In this document: positions 57,683-64,000 of the stretch, piece by piece
How the letters are laid out: every line of letters starts with the position of its first letter
Position numbering within the stretch: the first letter of the stretch is position 1
NCBI RefSeq assembly: GCF_014207985.1
Contig: NZ_JACHMI010000001.1
Span: 8,477,001-8,541,000 of the forward strand
Length of the DNA: 64,000 nucleotides
Source: Nonomuraea rubra
Lineage (GTDB): Bacteria; Actinomycetota; Actinomycetes; Streptosporangiales; Streptosporangiaceae
Reading direction: 5' to 3'
The notes under the pieces: model-generated
Told to the model about the DNA's origin: nothing
The model's input: only the letters and a program-made list of their open reading frames with translations
Database searches by the model: none
Program-made: the position numbers and the translations under genes

Positions 57683-57705
57683 GGTGCTAATGACACTAGC
57701 ACCAT
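57681..57705. promoter_or_regulatory. YtrA-type operator overlapping the regulator start codon
   Basis: ATGGTGCTA (57681-57689) and TAGCACCAT (57697-57705) form a perfect 9-bp inverted repeat with a 7-bp spacer. On the minus strand the repeat includes a TAGTGT -10-like box and two bases of the ATG. Confidence 0.75.
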
Positions 57706-57773
57706 TGATCGAAGAACGCTGACCAACGATTGGTAGGATGAACCCCTGTTTGTGAGTACGCAGAAACCGTGGA

Positions 57774-57787
57774 TAGCATCGGTTTAC
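57774..57787 (+). promoter_or_regulatory. -10 box of a predicted leaderless transcript
   Basis: TAGCAT (57774-57779) ends 8 nt before the GTG at 57788. Another TAGGAT at 57734-57739 could serve the upstream GTG at 57752. Confidence 0.4.
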
Positions 57788-59257
57788 GTGACCACTGTGC
57801 GGCTGAACTCAGCAGATCCAGTCTCCGTCGACACCGACGCGTTGATCGTCGGTTTCCGGCCGGGCCAGGACGGCCCTGTCCCCGCGGTGGGCGCCGACTC
57901 CTTGGAGGCCGCCTTCGGCGGCAAGCTCGCCCCGTCGCTCAGCGCCGTGGCGTTCTCCGGCAAGGCGGGTGAGCTGGTCAAGCTGCCGACGTTCGGCGCC
58001 GTCACCGCCCCGCTGCTGGTCGCCGTCGGCCTGGGCGACACCCCCGGCCCCGAGGATCTGCGCCGCGCCGCCGGCGCCGCCGCCCGCTCCCTCGCCGGCA
58101 CCTCCCGTGCCGCGCTCGCGCTGCCCGCCGACACCGCCGAGGAGGCCGAGGCCGTCGCGCTGGGCGCGCTGCTCGGCGCCTACGCCTTCGCCCGCTACCG
58201 CACCAACGGCGAGCAGAAGCCCCCCGTGTCCGAGCTCACCGTGCTCTCGGGGCAGCCCGGCGGCGTCGCCGAGCGCGCGAGCGTGCTGGCCGAGTCCGTC
58301 TCCCTCGTCCGCGACCTGGTCAACACCCCGCCGTCCGACCTGTGGCCGGCCAGGTTCGCCGAGCTGGCGGAAGAGGTCGGCGGCAAGGCCGGGCTGAGCG
58401 TCGAGGTGCTGGACGACCGGCAGCTCAAGGAGGGCGGCTACGGCGGCCTCATCGGCGTCGGCCAGGGCTCGGCCAACGCCCCGCGCCTGGTCCGCCTCGC
58501 CTACCGCCACCCCGAGGCAGGCAAGACGCTCGCCTTCGTGGGCAAGGGCATCACGTTCGACTCGGGCGGCCTGTCGCTCAAGCCGTCGGCGGCCATGGAC
58601 CTGATGAAGTCCGACATGGGCGGCGCCGCGGCCGTGCTCGGCGCGGTGATCGGCATCGCGCGGCTCGGCCTGCCGGTGAACGCCGTCGGCTACCTCTGCC
58701 TGGCGGAGAACCTGCCGAGCGGCACCGCGCAGCGCCCCTCCGACATCATCCACAGCTACAGCGGCAAGACCGTCGAGGTGCTCGACACCGACGCCGAGGG
58801 CCGCCTGGTGCTCATGGACGGCATCGCGCGCGCCGCCGAGGACTCCCCCGACCTCATCGTCGACGTGGCCACCCTCACCGGCGCCCAGATCGTCGCGCTC
58901 GGCTGGCGCACCTCGGGAGTCATGTCCAACGACGACGCCATCAGGGAGCTGGTGGTCGAGGCCGCCGGCGCCGCGGGCGAGGGCGCCTGGGGCATGCCGC
59001 TGCCCGAGGAGCTGCGCAAGGGCCTCGACTCGCCGATCGCCGACATCGCCAACCTGCACCCGGAGCGCTGGGGCGGCATGCTCACGGCCGCCATCTTCCT
59101 GCGGGAGTTCGTGCCCGACGGGGTGCGCTGGGCGCACATCGACATGGCCGGTCCCGCCTTCAACAAGGGCGAGCCGTACGGTTACACCCCGAAGGGCGGC
59201 ACGGGCGCCATCACCCGCACCCTCATCGGACTCGCAGAGCGGCACGCGAGCATCTGA
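57788..59257 (+). CDS. pepA: Leucyl aminopeptidase (M17)
   Basis: A 489-residue cytosolic M17 aminopeptidase with two metals. The sites are in FVGKGITFDSGGLSLKPS, MKSDMGGAAAVLGA and VEVLDTDAEGRLVLMDGIA, all intact. It removes N-terminal residues in peptide turnover and may act on glutathione-like conjugates. The GTG at 57788 begins VTTVRLNSADPV, the common family start, and a -10 box lies 8 nt before it. A GTG 12 codons earlier (57752) is the alternative. In M. tuberculosis pepB likewise lies near cobS and the E2 gene. Confidence 0.95.
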   Translation: MTTVRLNSADPVSVDTDALIVGFRPGQDGPVPAVGADSLEAAFGGKLAPSLSAVAFSGKAGELVKLPTFGAVTAPLLVAVGLGDTPGPEDLRRAAGAAARSLAGTSRAALALPADTAEEAEAVALGALLGAYAFARYRTNGEQKPPVSELTVLSGQPGGVAERASVLAESVSLVRDLVNTPPSDLWPARFAELAEEVGGKAGLSVEVLDDRQLKEGGYGGLIGVGQGSANAPRLVRLAYRHPEAGKTLAFVGKGITFDSGGLSLKPSAAMDLMKSDMGGAAAVLGAVIGIARLGLPVNAVGYLCLAENLPSGTAQRPSDIIHSYSGKTVEVLDTDAEGRLVLMDGIARAAEDSPDLIVDVATLTGAQIVALGWRTSGVMSNDDAIRELVVEAAGAAGEGAWGMPLPEELRKGLDSPIADIANLHPERWGGMLTAAIFLREFVPDGVRWAHIDMAGPAFNKGEPYGYTPKGGTGAITRTLIGLAERHASI

Positions 59258-59308
59258 AACAAATGAAAAGATGACGGCATCACGAACACCCCGACAAGGA
59301 GCCTTCCC

Positions 59309-60673
59309 GTGGCCTATGACATCGTCGTCCTAGGGGGCGGCAGCGGCGGTTACGCCTGTGCCCTGAGGGCGGCTGAGCTGGGCAAGTCGGTCGCCCTGAT
59401 CGAAAAGGACAAGATCGGCGGCACCTGCCTCCACAGGGGCTGCATCCCCACGAAGGCCCTGCTGCACTCCGCCGAGGTCGCCGACGAGACCCGCGAGAGC
59501 GAGTCGTACGGCGTCAAGGCGCGTTTCGAGGGCATCGACGTCCAGGGCGTCCACGCCTTCAAGGACAAGATCGTCACTCGGGCCTGGAAGGGCGTGCAGG
59601 GCCTGCTGAAGGCCGCGGGCGTGACGATCGTCGAGGGCGAGGGCCGCCTCGTCGGAGCCAACAGCGTCCAGGTCGGCTCCGAGGTCTACGAGGGCCGCAA
59701 CCTCGTCCTGGCCACGGGCTCCGCCCCCAAGTCGCTGCCGGGCCTGGAGATCGACGGCGAGCGCGTCATCACCAGCGAGCACACGCTCAAGATGGACCGC
59801 GTGCCCACCTCGGTGATCGTGCTGGGCGGCGGCGTCATCGGCGTCGAGCTGGCCAGCGTCTACCGCTCGTTCGGCGCCGAGGTGACGATCGTCGAGGCGC
59901 TGCCGCACCTGCTGCCGACCGAGGAGGAGTCCAGCTCCAAGCTGCTGGAGCGGGCCTTCCGCCGCCGCGGCATCAAGTACGAGCTGGGCGTCTTCTTCGA
60001 CGGCGCCAAGACCACCGAGACGGGCGTGGTCGTCACCCTGGCCAACGGCAAGACCCTCGACGCCGAGCTGCTGCTCGTCGCGGTCGGCCGCGGCGCGGTG
60101 TCGGCGGGCATGGGCTTCGAGGAGCAGGGCATCGCCATCGAGCGCGGCGCGGTCGTGGTCGACGAGCACTGCCGCACCTCCGTGCCCGGCGTCTACGCCA
60201 TCGGCGACCTGATCCCGACCCTGCAGCTCGCGCACGCGGGGTTCGCCGAGGGCATCATGGTGGCCGAGCACATCGCCGGCCTCAACCCGCCGCCCATCGA
60301 CTACGCGGGCGTGCCGCGCATCACCTACTCCGACCCCGAGGTGGCCTCGGTGGGCCTGACCTCGGCGCAGGCGGCCGAGCGCGGCATCGAGACCGTCGAG
60401 CAGGTCTACGACCTGGCGGGCAACCCCAAGAGCCAGATCCTCGGCACCTCGGGCGCCGTGAAGGTCATCGCCGAGAAGGACGGGCGCGTCGTCGGCGTCC
60501 ACATGGTGGGCCGGCGCATCGGCGAGCTCGTCACCGAAGGGCAGCTCATCTACAACTGGGAGGCCCTGCCCGCAGAGGTCGCCCAGCTCATCCACGCACA
60601 CCCGACCCAGTCCGAGGCCATGGGTGAGGCGATGCTGGCCCTGGCCGGCAAGCCGCTGCACGTACACAACTAA
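59309..60673 (+). CDS. lpdA: Dihydrolipoyl dehydrogenase (E3)
   Basis: A 454-residue FAD disulfide reductase. FAD-binding [20 protein letters not shown], the redox disulfide in [17 protein letters not shown], the NAD-binding [17 protein letters not shown], and the C-terminal His-Glu pair in [13 protein letters not shown] are present. It reoxidises lipoyl groups of 2-oxoacid dehydrogenase complexes. A GTG start follows AAGGAG. The E2 gene follows 38 bp later, so the two are one operon. Confidence 0.96.
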   Translation: MAYDIVVLGGGSGGYACALRAAELGKSVALIEKDKIGGTCLHRGCIPTKALLHSAEVADETRESESYGVKARFEGIDVQGVHAFKDKIVTRAWKGVQGLLKAAGVTIVEGEGRLVGANSVQVGSEVYEGRNLVLATGSAPKSLPGLEIDGERVITSEHTLKMDRVPTSVIVLGGGVIGVELASVYRSFGAEVTIVEALPHLLPTEEESSSKLLERAFRRRGIKYELGVFFDGAKTTETGVVVTLANGKTLDAELLLVAVGRGAVSAGMGFEEQGIAIERGAVVVDEHCRTSVPGVYAIGDLIPTLQLAHAGFAEGIMVAEHIAGLNPPPIDYAGVPRITYSDPEVASVGLTSAQAAERGIETVEQVYDLAGNPKSQILGTSGAVKVIAEKDGRVVGVHMVGRRIGELVTEGQLIYNWEALPAEVAQLIHAHPTQSEAMGEAMLALAGKPLHVHN

Positions 60674-60711
60674 TCCAGCCCTCGAGATCAGAACGCGAGA
60701 GAAGAATAACG

Positions 60712-62187
60712 ATGCCGGTCTCCGTACAGATGCCCCAGCTCGGCGAGAGCGTTACCGAGGGCACGGTAACCCGTTGGCTGAAGAAGGAGGGCGAGCGCGT
60801 CGAGGCCGACGAGCCGCTCCTCGAAGTCTCGACCGACAAGGTCGACACCGAGATCCCGTCGCCGTCCGCCGGCGTGCTCACCAAGATCGTCGTGGCTGAG
60901 GACGAGACGGTCGAGGTCGGCGCCGAGCTGGCCGTCATCGACGAGAACGGCCAGCCGGGCGCCGCCGCCCCGGCGCCGGAGGCGGCCCCCGCGCCGGCTC
61001 CGGAGCCCGAGCCCGCTCCGGCCCCGGAGCCCGAGCCCGCTCCCGCTCCGCAGGCGTCCTCGATCCCGCAGCCGGCTCCGGCGCAGCCCGCCCCGGCTCC
61101 CGCGCCCGCTCCGGCTCCTGCCCCGGCCCCGGCGCCCGCGCCGCAGGCCGCTCCCCCGGCCCAGCCCGCCGCCCCGGCTCCGGCCGCGCCCTCGGGCGAC
61201 AGCCCGTACGTGACGCCGCTGGTGCGCAAGCTCGCCAACGAGCACGGCGTCGACCTCGACTCCATCGACGGCACCGGCGTGGGCGGCCGGATCCGCAAGC
61301 AGGACGTCCTGGAGGCCGCCAAGGCCCAGCGCGAGAAGGCCGCCGCCGCCCAGCAGCCGGCCGCTCCGGCTCCCGCGGCCGCGCCCGCCGCCGCCCCGGC
61401 CGCGCCCGCCGCCCAGGCCGCCCCGGTGGCCGCGGCTCCCGAGCCGGTGGAGGTCGACACGACGCTGCGCGGCCGTACGGAGAAGATGACGCGCCTGCGT
61501 CAGACCATCGCCAAGCGCATGGTCGAGTCGCTGCAGACGGCGGCGCAGCTCACGTCGGTCGTCGAGGTCGACGTGACGAAGATCGCCCAGCTCCGGGCGA
61601 AGGCGAAGGACGACTTCTTCCGCCGCGAGGGTGTGAAGCTGACCTTCACCCCGTTCTTCGCGATGGCCACGGTCGAGGCGCTCAAGCAGCACCCGAAGCT
61701 CAACGCCACGATCAACAACGAGACCAACGAGGTCACGTACTTCGACGTGGAGAACCTCGGCATGGCGGTCGACACCGAGCGCGGCCTGCTCGCGGCCGTC
61801 GTCAAGAACGCCGGTGACCTCAACCTCGCCGGTCTCGCCCGCAAGATCACCGACCTCGCCGAGCGCACCCGCAACAACCAGGTGACGCCCGACGAGATCA
61901 CCGGCGGCACGTTCACGCTGACCAACACGGGCAGCCGGGGCGCGCTGTTCGACACGCCGATCCTCAACCAGCCGCAGGTCGGCATGCTCGGCACGGGCGC
62001 CGTCGTGAAGCGGCCCGTGGTGATCGACACGCCTGAGGGCGAGGTCATCGCGGTGCGGTCGATGGTGTACCTGGCGCTGACGTACGACCACCGCCTGGTG
62101 GACGGCGCCGACGCGGCCCGCTTCCTGACGACGATCAAGCGTCGTCTCGAGGAGGGGCGCTTCGAGGCGCAGCTCGGCCTCGCGTAA
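60712..62187 (+). CDS. sucB: 2-oxoacid dehydrogenase E2 (dihydrolipoyl acyltransferase, SucB/DlaT type)
   Basis: A 491-residue E2 with one lipoyl domain ([16 protein letters not shown], lipoylated Lys), a long Ala/Pro/Glu linker (runs such as [18 protein letters not shown]), a peripheral subunit-binding domain ([20 protein letters not shown] to [13 protein letters not shown]), a second Ala/Pro linker and the acyltransferase core ending in [19 protein letters not shown] (catalytic His and Asp). In M. tuberculosis the similar DlaT serves the PDH complex and peroxynitrite defence. Whether it transfers acetyl or succinyl groups cannot be told. No E1 is linked. A terminator follows. Confidence 0.95.
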   Translation: MPVSVQMPQLGESVTEGTVTRWLKKEGERVEADEPLLEVSTDKVDTEIPSPSAGVLTKIVVAEDETVEVGAELAVIDENGQPGAAAPAPEAAPAPAPEPEPAPAPEPEPAPAPQASSIPQPAPAQPAPAPAPAPAPAPAPAPAPQAAPPAQPAAPAPAAPSGDSPYVTPLVRKLANEHGVDLDSIDGTGVGGRIRKQDVLEAAKAQREKAAAAQQPAAPAPAAAPAAAPAAPAAQAAPVAAAPEPVEVDTTLRGRTEKMTRLRQTIAKRMVESLQTAAQLTSVVEVDVTKIAQLRAKAKDDFFRREGVKLTFTPFFAMATVEALKQHPKLNATINNETNEVTYFDVENLGMAVDTERGLLAAVVKNAGDLNLAGLARKITDLAERTRNNQVTPDEITGGTFTLTNTGSRGALFDTPILNQPQVGMLGTGAVVKRPVVIDTPEGEVIAVRSMVYLALTYDHRLVDGADAARFLTTIKRRLEEGRFEAQLGLA

Positions 62188-62211
62188 CGCGGCACCTCCG
62201 GGCCTGTGATC

Positions 62212-62242
62212 GGCCGGGCGGCCCCCACGGGACCGCCCGGCC
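62212..62242 (+). terminator. Terminator of the lpdA-sucB operon
   Basis: A perfect 10-bp stem (GGCCGGGCGG at 62212-62221 with CCGCCCGGCC at 62233-62242) is followed by TTTCGCTT. Confidence 0.85.
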
Positions 62243-62385
62243 TTTCGCTTGCCCCACCCGGCTCCGCCGCCGCCTGGCGCTCTGGAGGGGCGCGCGTCCT
62301 GCCGAAGACCTTCCTGACGCGCGCCGGAGTGCGGCGGCGCGCGGAAGCGGAGCACGGTGGGAGATGTCCGGGTGGGGGCCCGGCG

Positions 62386-62398
62386 TAGTGTGGGATGC
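62386..62398 (+). promoter_or_regulatory. -10 box of a predicted leaderless transcript
   Basis: TAGTGT (62386-62391) ends 7 nt before the ATG at 62399, and no ribosome-binding site is present. Confidence 0.55.
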
Positions 62399-63292
62399 AT
62401 GGCGATCATCGTGACGGGCGCGTCGGGGCTGCTCGGGACGGCGCTGGCCGGGGCGCTGCGGGCCGAGGGGCGTGAGGTGGTCCGCCTGGTGCGGAGGCGG
62501 CCGCAGAGGGACGACGAGGCGTTCTGGGACCCCGTGGAGCAGGTCGTGGACCTGGCCGCCCTCGAAGGCGCCGAGGCCGTCGTGCATCTGGCGGGCGCGT
62601 CGATCGGCGGCAGGCGGTGGACGCCCGCGTACAAGCGCGAGCTGGTCACCAGCCGCACCCAGGGCACGCGGGTGCTGGTGGACGCGCTGCGCGAGCTGTC
62701 ATCGCCGCCCGAGGTGCTGCTGTCGGCCTCCGGCATGGACTTCTACGGCGACACCGGCGACCTGGTGATCGACGAGGAGCAGGGCAAGGGCCGCGGGTTC
62801 CTGTCGGACCTGTGCGAGCGGTGGGAGGCCGAGGCGCGGCGGGCCGGCGAGTCGGGGATCAGGACGGTGCTGGCGCGCTCGTCGCTGGTGCTGAGCAAGC
62901 ACGGCGGGGCGCTCGGGCGGATCCTGCCGATCTTCAGGATGGGGCTGGGCGCGCCGCTCGGCACGGGCAGGCAGTACTGGTCGTGGATCAGCGTGGACGA
63001 CTGGGTGGGGGCGGCGCTGCACGTCCTCAGGACCCGGGACCTCGACGGGCCGGTGAACTTCACGGCGCCGTCGCCCGTCACGAACGCCGAATTCACCAGG
63101 ACCCTCGGCAAGGCCCTGCGCCGGGGCACGATGCCGATCCCTGTTCCGGCGTTCGCGCTGGCAGCGGGGCTGGGCGAGTTCGCCCGCGAGGGGTTGCTGG
63201 TCAGCCATAGGCTGGAGCCGGCCAAGCTGACGGCCGGCGGCTATCGCTTCGCGCATACGCGTCTCGACGAGGCGCTACGCGCCGTACTGTAG
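62399..63292 (+). CDS. TIGR01777 family epimerase (SDR39U1/YfcH-like, DUF1731)
   Basis: A 297-residue extended SDR. The nucleotide-binding motif is IVTGASGLLGTALAGAL; the characteristic LAGASIGGRRWTPAYKRELV, SASGMDFYGDTGD, RSSLVLSKHGGALGRILPIF and C-terminal DUF1731 (GLLVSHRLEPAKLTAGGYRF) follow. The catalytic activity is unknown; homologues include the cell-division inhibitor SulA-like YfcH and human SDR39U1. The ATG at 62399 lies directly behind a -10 box. In M. tuberculosis Rv2216 likewise follows the E2 gene. Confidence 0.94.
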   Translation: MAIIVTGASGLLGTALAGALRAEGREVVRLVRRRPQRDDEAFWDPVEQVVDLAALEGAEAVVHLAGASIGGRRWTPAYKRELVTSRTQGTRVLVDALRELSSPPEVLLSASGMDFYGDTGDLVIDEEQGKGRGFLSDLCERWEAEARRAGESGIRTVLARSSLVLSKHGGALGRILPIFRMGLGAPLGTGRQYWSWISVDDWVGAALHVLRTRDLDGPVNFTAPSPVTNAEFTRTLGKALRRGTMPIPVPAFALAAGLGEFAREGLLVSHRLEPAKLTAGGYRFAHTRLDEALRAVL

Positions 63293-63332
63293 GTTGCCGA
63301 TCCATCCTTCTAGCACTTGGGAGAAATCTGAC

Positions 63333-64000
63333 ATGACCCGGTCAGGACAGTCGCACATCCTCGCCGTCGGGGGCGGGTCGTTCCGCCCCAGCAGGCGCCA
63401 CGGCCAGATCGAGGCCAGTGCCCTGCTGCGTTACGGCCTCGACCTGACCGGCCAGGACCGTCCGAAGCTCGGCCTGGTGGCCACGGCGATGGGCGACTCG
63501 GCCGACTGGGTGCTGAAGATGTACGGCGCCTTCGCGAGCTGGGACGTCGAGGTGAGCCATCTGACGGTGTTCCCGATGCCGAACGTGCCGGATCCGCGGG
63601 CGTGGATCCTGGAGCAGGACATGATCTATGTCAGCGGTGGCAGCGTGGCGAACCTGATGGCGTTGTGGCGGCTGCACGGGCTCGACGAGGCGTTCGAGGA
63701 GGCGTGGCGGGCCGGGGTGGTGCTGTCGGGGCAGAGCGCGGGCGCGCTGTGCTGGCACGTCGGCGGCAACACCGACTCCTTCGGCCCCGACCTGCGGGTG
63801 TGGTCCGAGGGGATGGCGCTGCTGCCGTACTCGTGCGGGGTGCACTACAACGCCGAGCCGCAGCGCCGCCCGCTGCTGCAGCGGTCGGTGGCGGAGGGCG
63901 AGCTGCCCGCCGGGTACGCCGCCGACGAGAACGTCGGCCTGCACTACGTGGGCACGGAGTTCATCCAGGCCGTGAGCACGGAGCCGGGCTCGTACGCGTA
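63333..64000 (+). CDS. Peptidase S51 (dipeptidase E-like), 3' end outside window
   Basis: The first 222 codons of a Peptidase E family protein; the frame is still open at the window end. The nucleophile Ser is in VLSGQSAGALCWHVGG (GxSAG), preceded by IYVSGGSVANLMALW, and LAVGGGSFRPSRR lies near the start. Later VHYNAEPQRRPLLQ and YAADENVGLHYVG fit the S51 fold. It probably cleaves Asp-X dipeptides or a related substrate; cyanophycinase-type specificity is less likely. GGGAG lies 9 nt before the ATG. Confidence 0.9.
   Translation, partial: MTRSGQSHILAVGGGSFRPSRRHGQIEASALLRYGLDLTGQDRPKLGLVATAMGDSADWVLKMYGAFASWDVEVSHLTVFPMPNVPDPRAWILEQDMIYVSGGSVANLMALWRLHGLDEAFEEAWRAGVVLSGQSAGALCWHVGGNTDSFGPDLRVWSEGMALLPYSCGVHYNAEPQRRPLLQRSVAEGELPAGYAADENVGLHYVGTEFIQAVSTEPGSYA

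Noticed and set aside
1..64000. tRNA/rRNA genes, prophage, insertion sequences or a replication origin
   Set aside because: I saw no cloverleaf-like sequence with a typical T-arm, no transposase, integrase or phage protein, and no DnaA-box cluster. A short tRNA could be missed by eye.

Overview
The window is about 64 kb of chromosomal DNA from a high-GC Gram-positive actinomycete. It has strong G/C third positions, many GTG starts, ATGA/GTGA gene overlaps, TANNNT -10 boxes directly before start codons, and marker genes for the bcc-aa3 respiratory supercomplex, PspA/PspAA/PspAB, a PimB-type mannosyltransferase and an actinobacterial c-di-AMP riboswitch. The mix suggests a Streptosporangiales member (Nonomuraea-like), but this is a judgement from gene content, not a search result. 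I see no prophage, IS element, CRISPR array, tRNA or rRNA. Gene order, from memory, follows the Mycobacterium tuberculosis segment fadD15-pimB-NlpC-Rv2191-trpD-ctaE-qcrCAB-ctaF-ctaC-adoK-erpA-cobS-pepB-dlaT-Rv2216, with lineage-specific genes inserted.

Layout. 1-6.6 kb: the 3' part of a long-chain acyl-CoA synthetase, a MerR regulator divergent from an aldo/keto reductase, a repetitive coiled-coil protein, and a sugar ABC importer (lipoprotein plus two permeases, no ATPase). 6.6-14 kb (minus strand): PimB-like glycosyltransferase, Ste24-type M48 protease, a small HExxH peptidase, two NlpC/P60 cell-wall hydrolases (one behind a ydaO/c-di-AMP riboswitch and a Crp-type site) and a NYN-domain nuclease. 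14-24.3 kb: APH-type kinase, NarL-type two-component system, YdbS/YdbT-like PH-domain membrane proteins, then three minus-strand genes with a similar extracytoplasmic domain (one double-domain protein and two Ser/Thr kinases). 24.3-37 kb: DnaQ/GIY-YIG nuclease, stand-alone RAM protein, qcrCAB-ctaE, receiver-like protein, trpD with a tandem-repeat tail, an L,D-transpeptidase, and ctaC-ctaD-ctaF.

37-48.7 kb: cysteine desulfurase with TusA, a CBS protein, adenosine kinase, erpA, nadA, a SIMPL protein, a third Ser/Thr kinase, a DUF998/alpha-beta-hydrolase fusion that seems to lack its nucleophile, and the phage-shock cluster pspA-pspAA-htpX-pspAB. 48.7-64 kb: DUF3043 protein, SMI1/KNR4-like membrane protein, second aldo/keto reductase, cobalamin nucleotide-loop genes (cobU fusion and cobS) around an ABC ATPase, a YtrA/DUF1648/CPBP operon, leucyl aminopeptidase, lpd, 2-oxoacid dehydrogenase E2, a TIGR01777 epimerase and the start of an S51 peptidase.

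How the genes work together. Core energy metabolism (bcc complex, aa3 oxidase, E2/E3, NAD and Fe-S biogenesis) sits beside envelope maintenance (mannosyltransferase, NlpC/P60, L,D-transpeptidase, Psp system, Ser/Thr kinases). No single new multi-gene defence or biosynthetic system stands out. The less ordinary items are the kinase/sensor triad at 19.6-24.3 kb, the riboswitch-controlled hydrolase with an apparent CTG start, the tandem repeats at the trpD stop codon, the degenerate hydrolase fusion, the cobU N-terminal fusion and a series of apparently leaderless genes.
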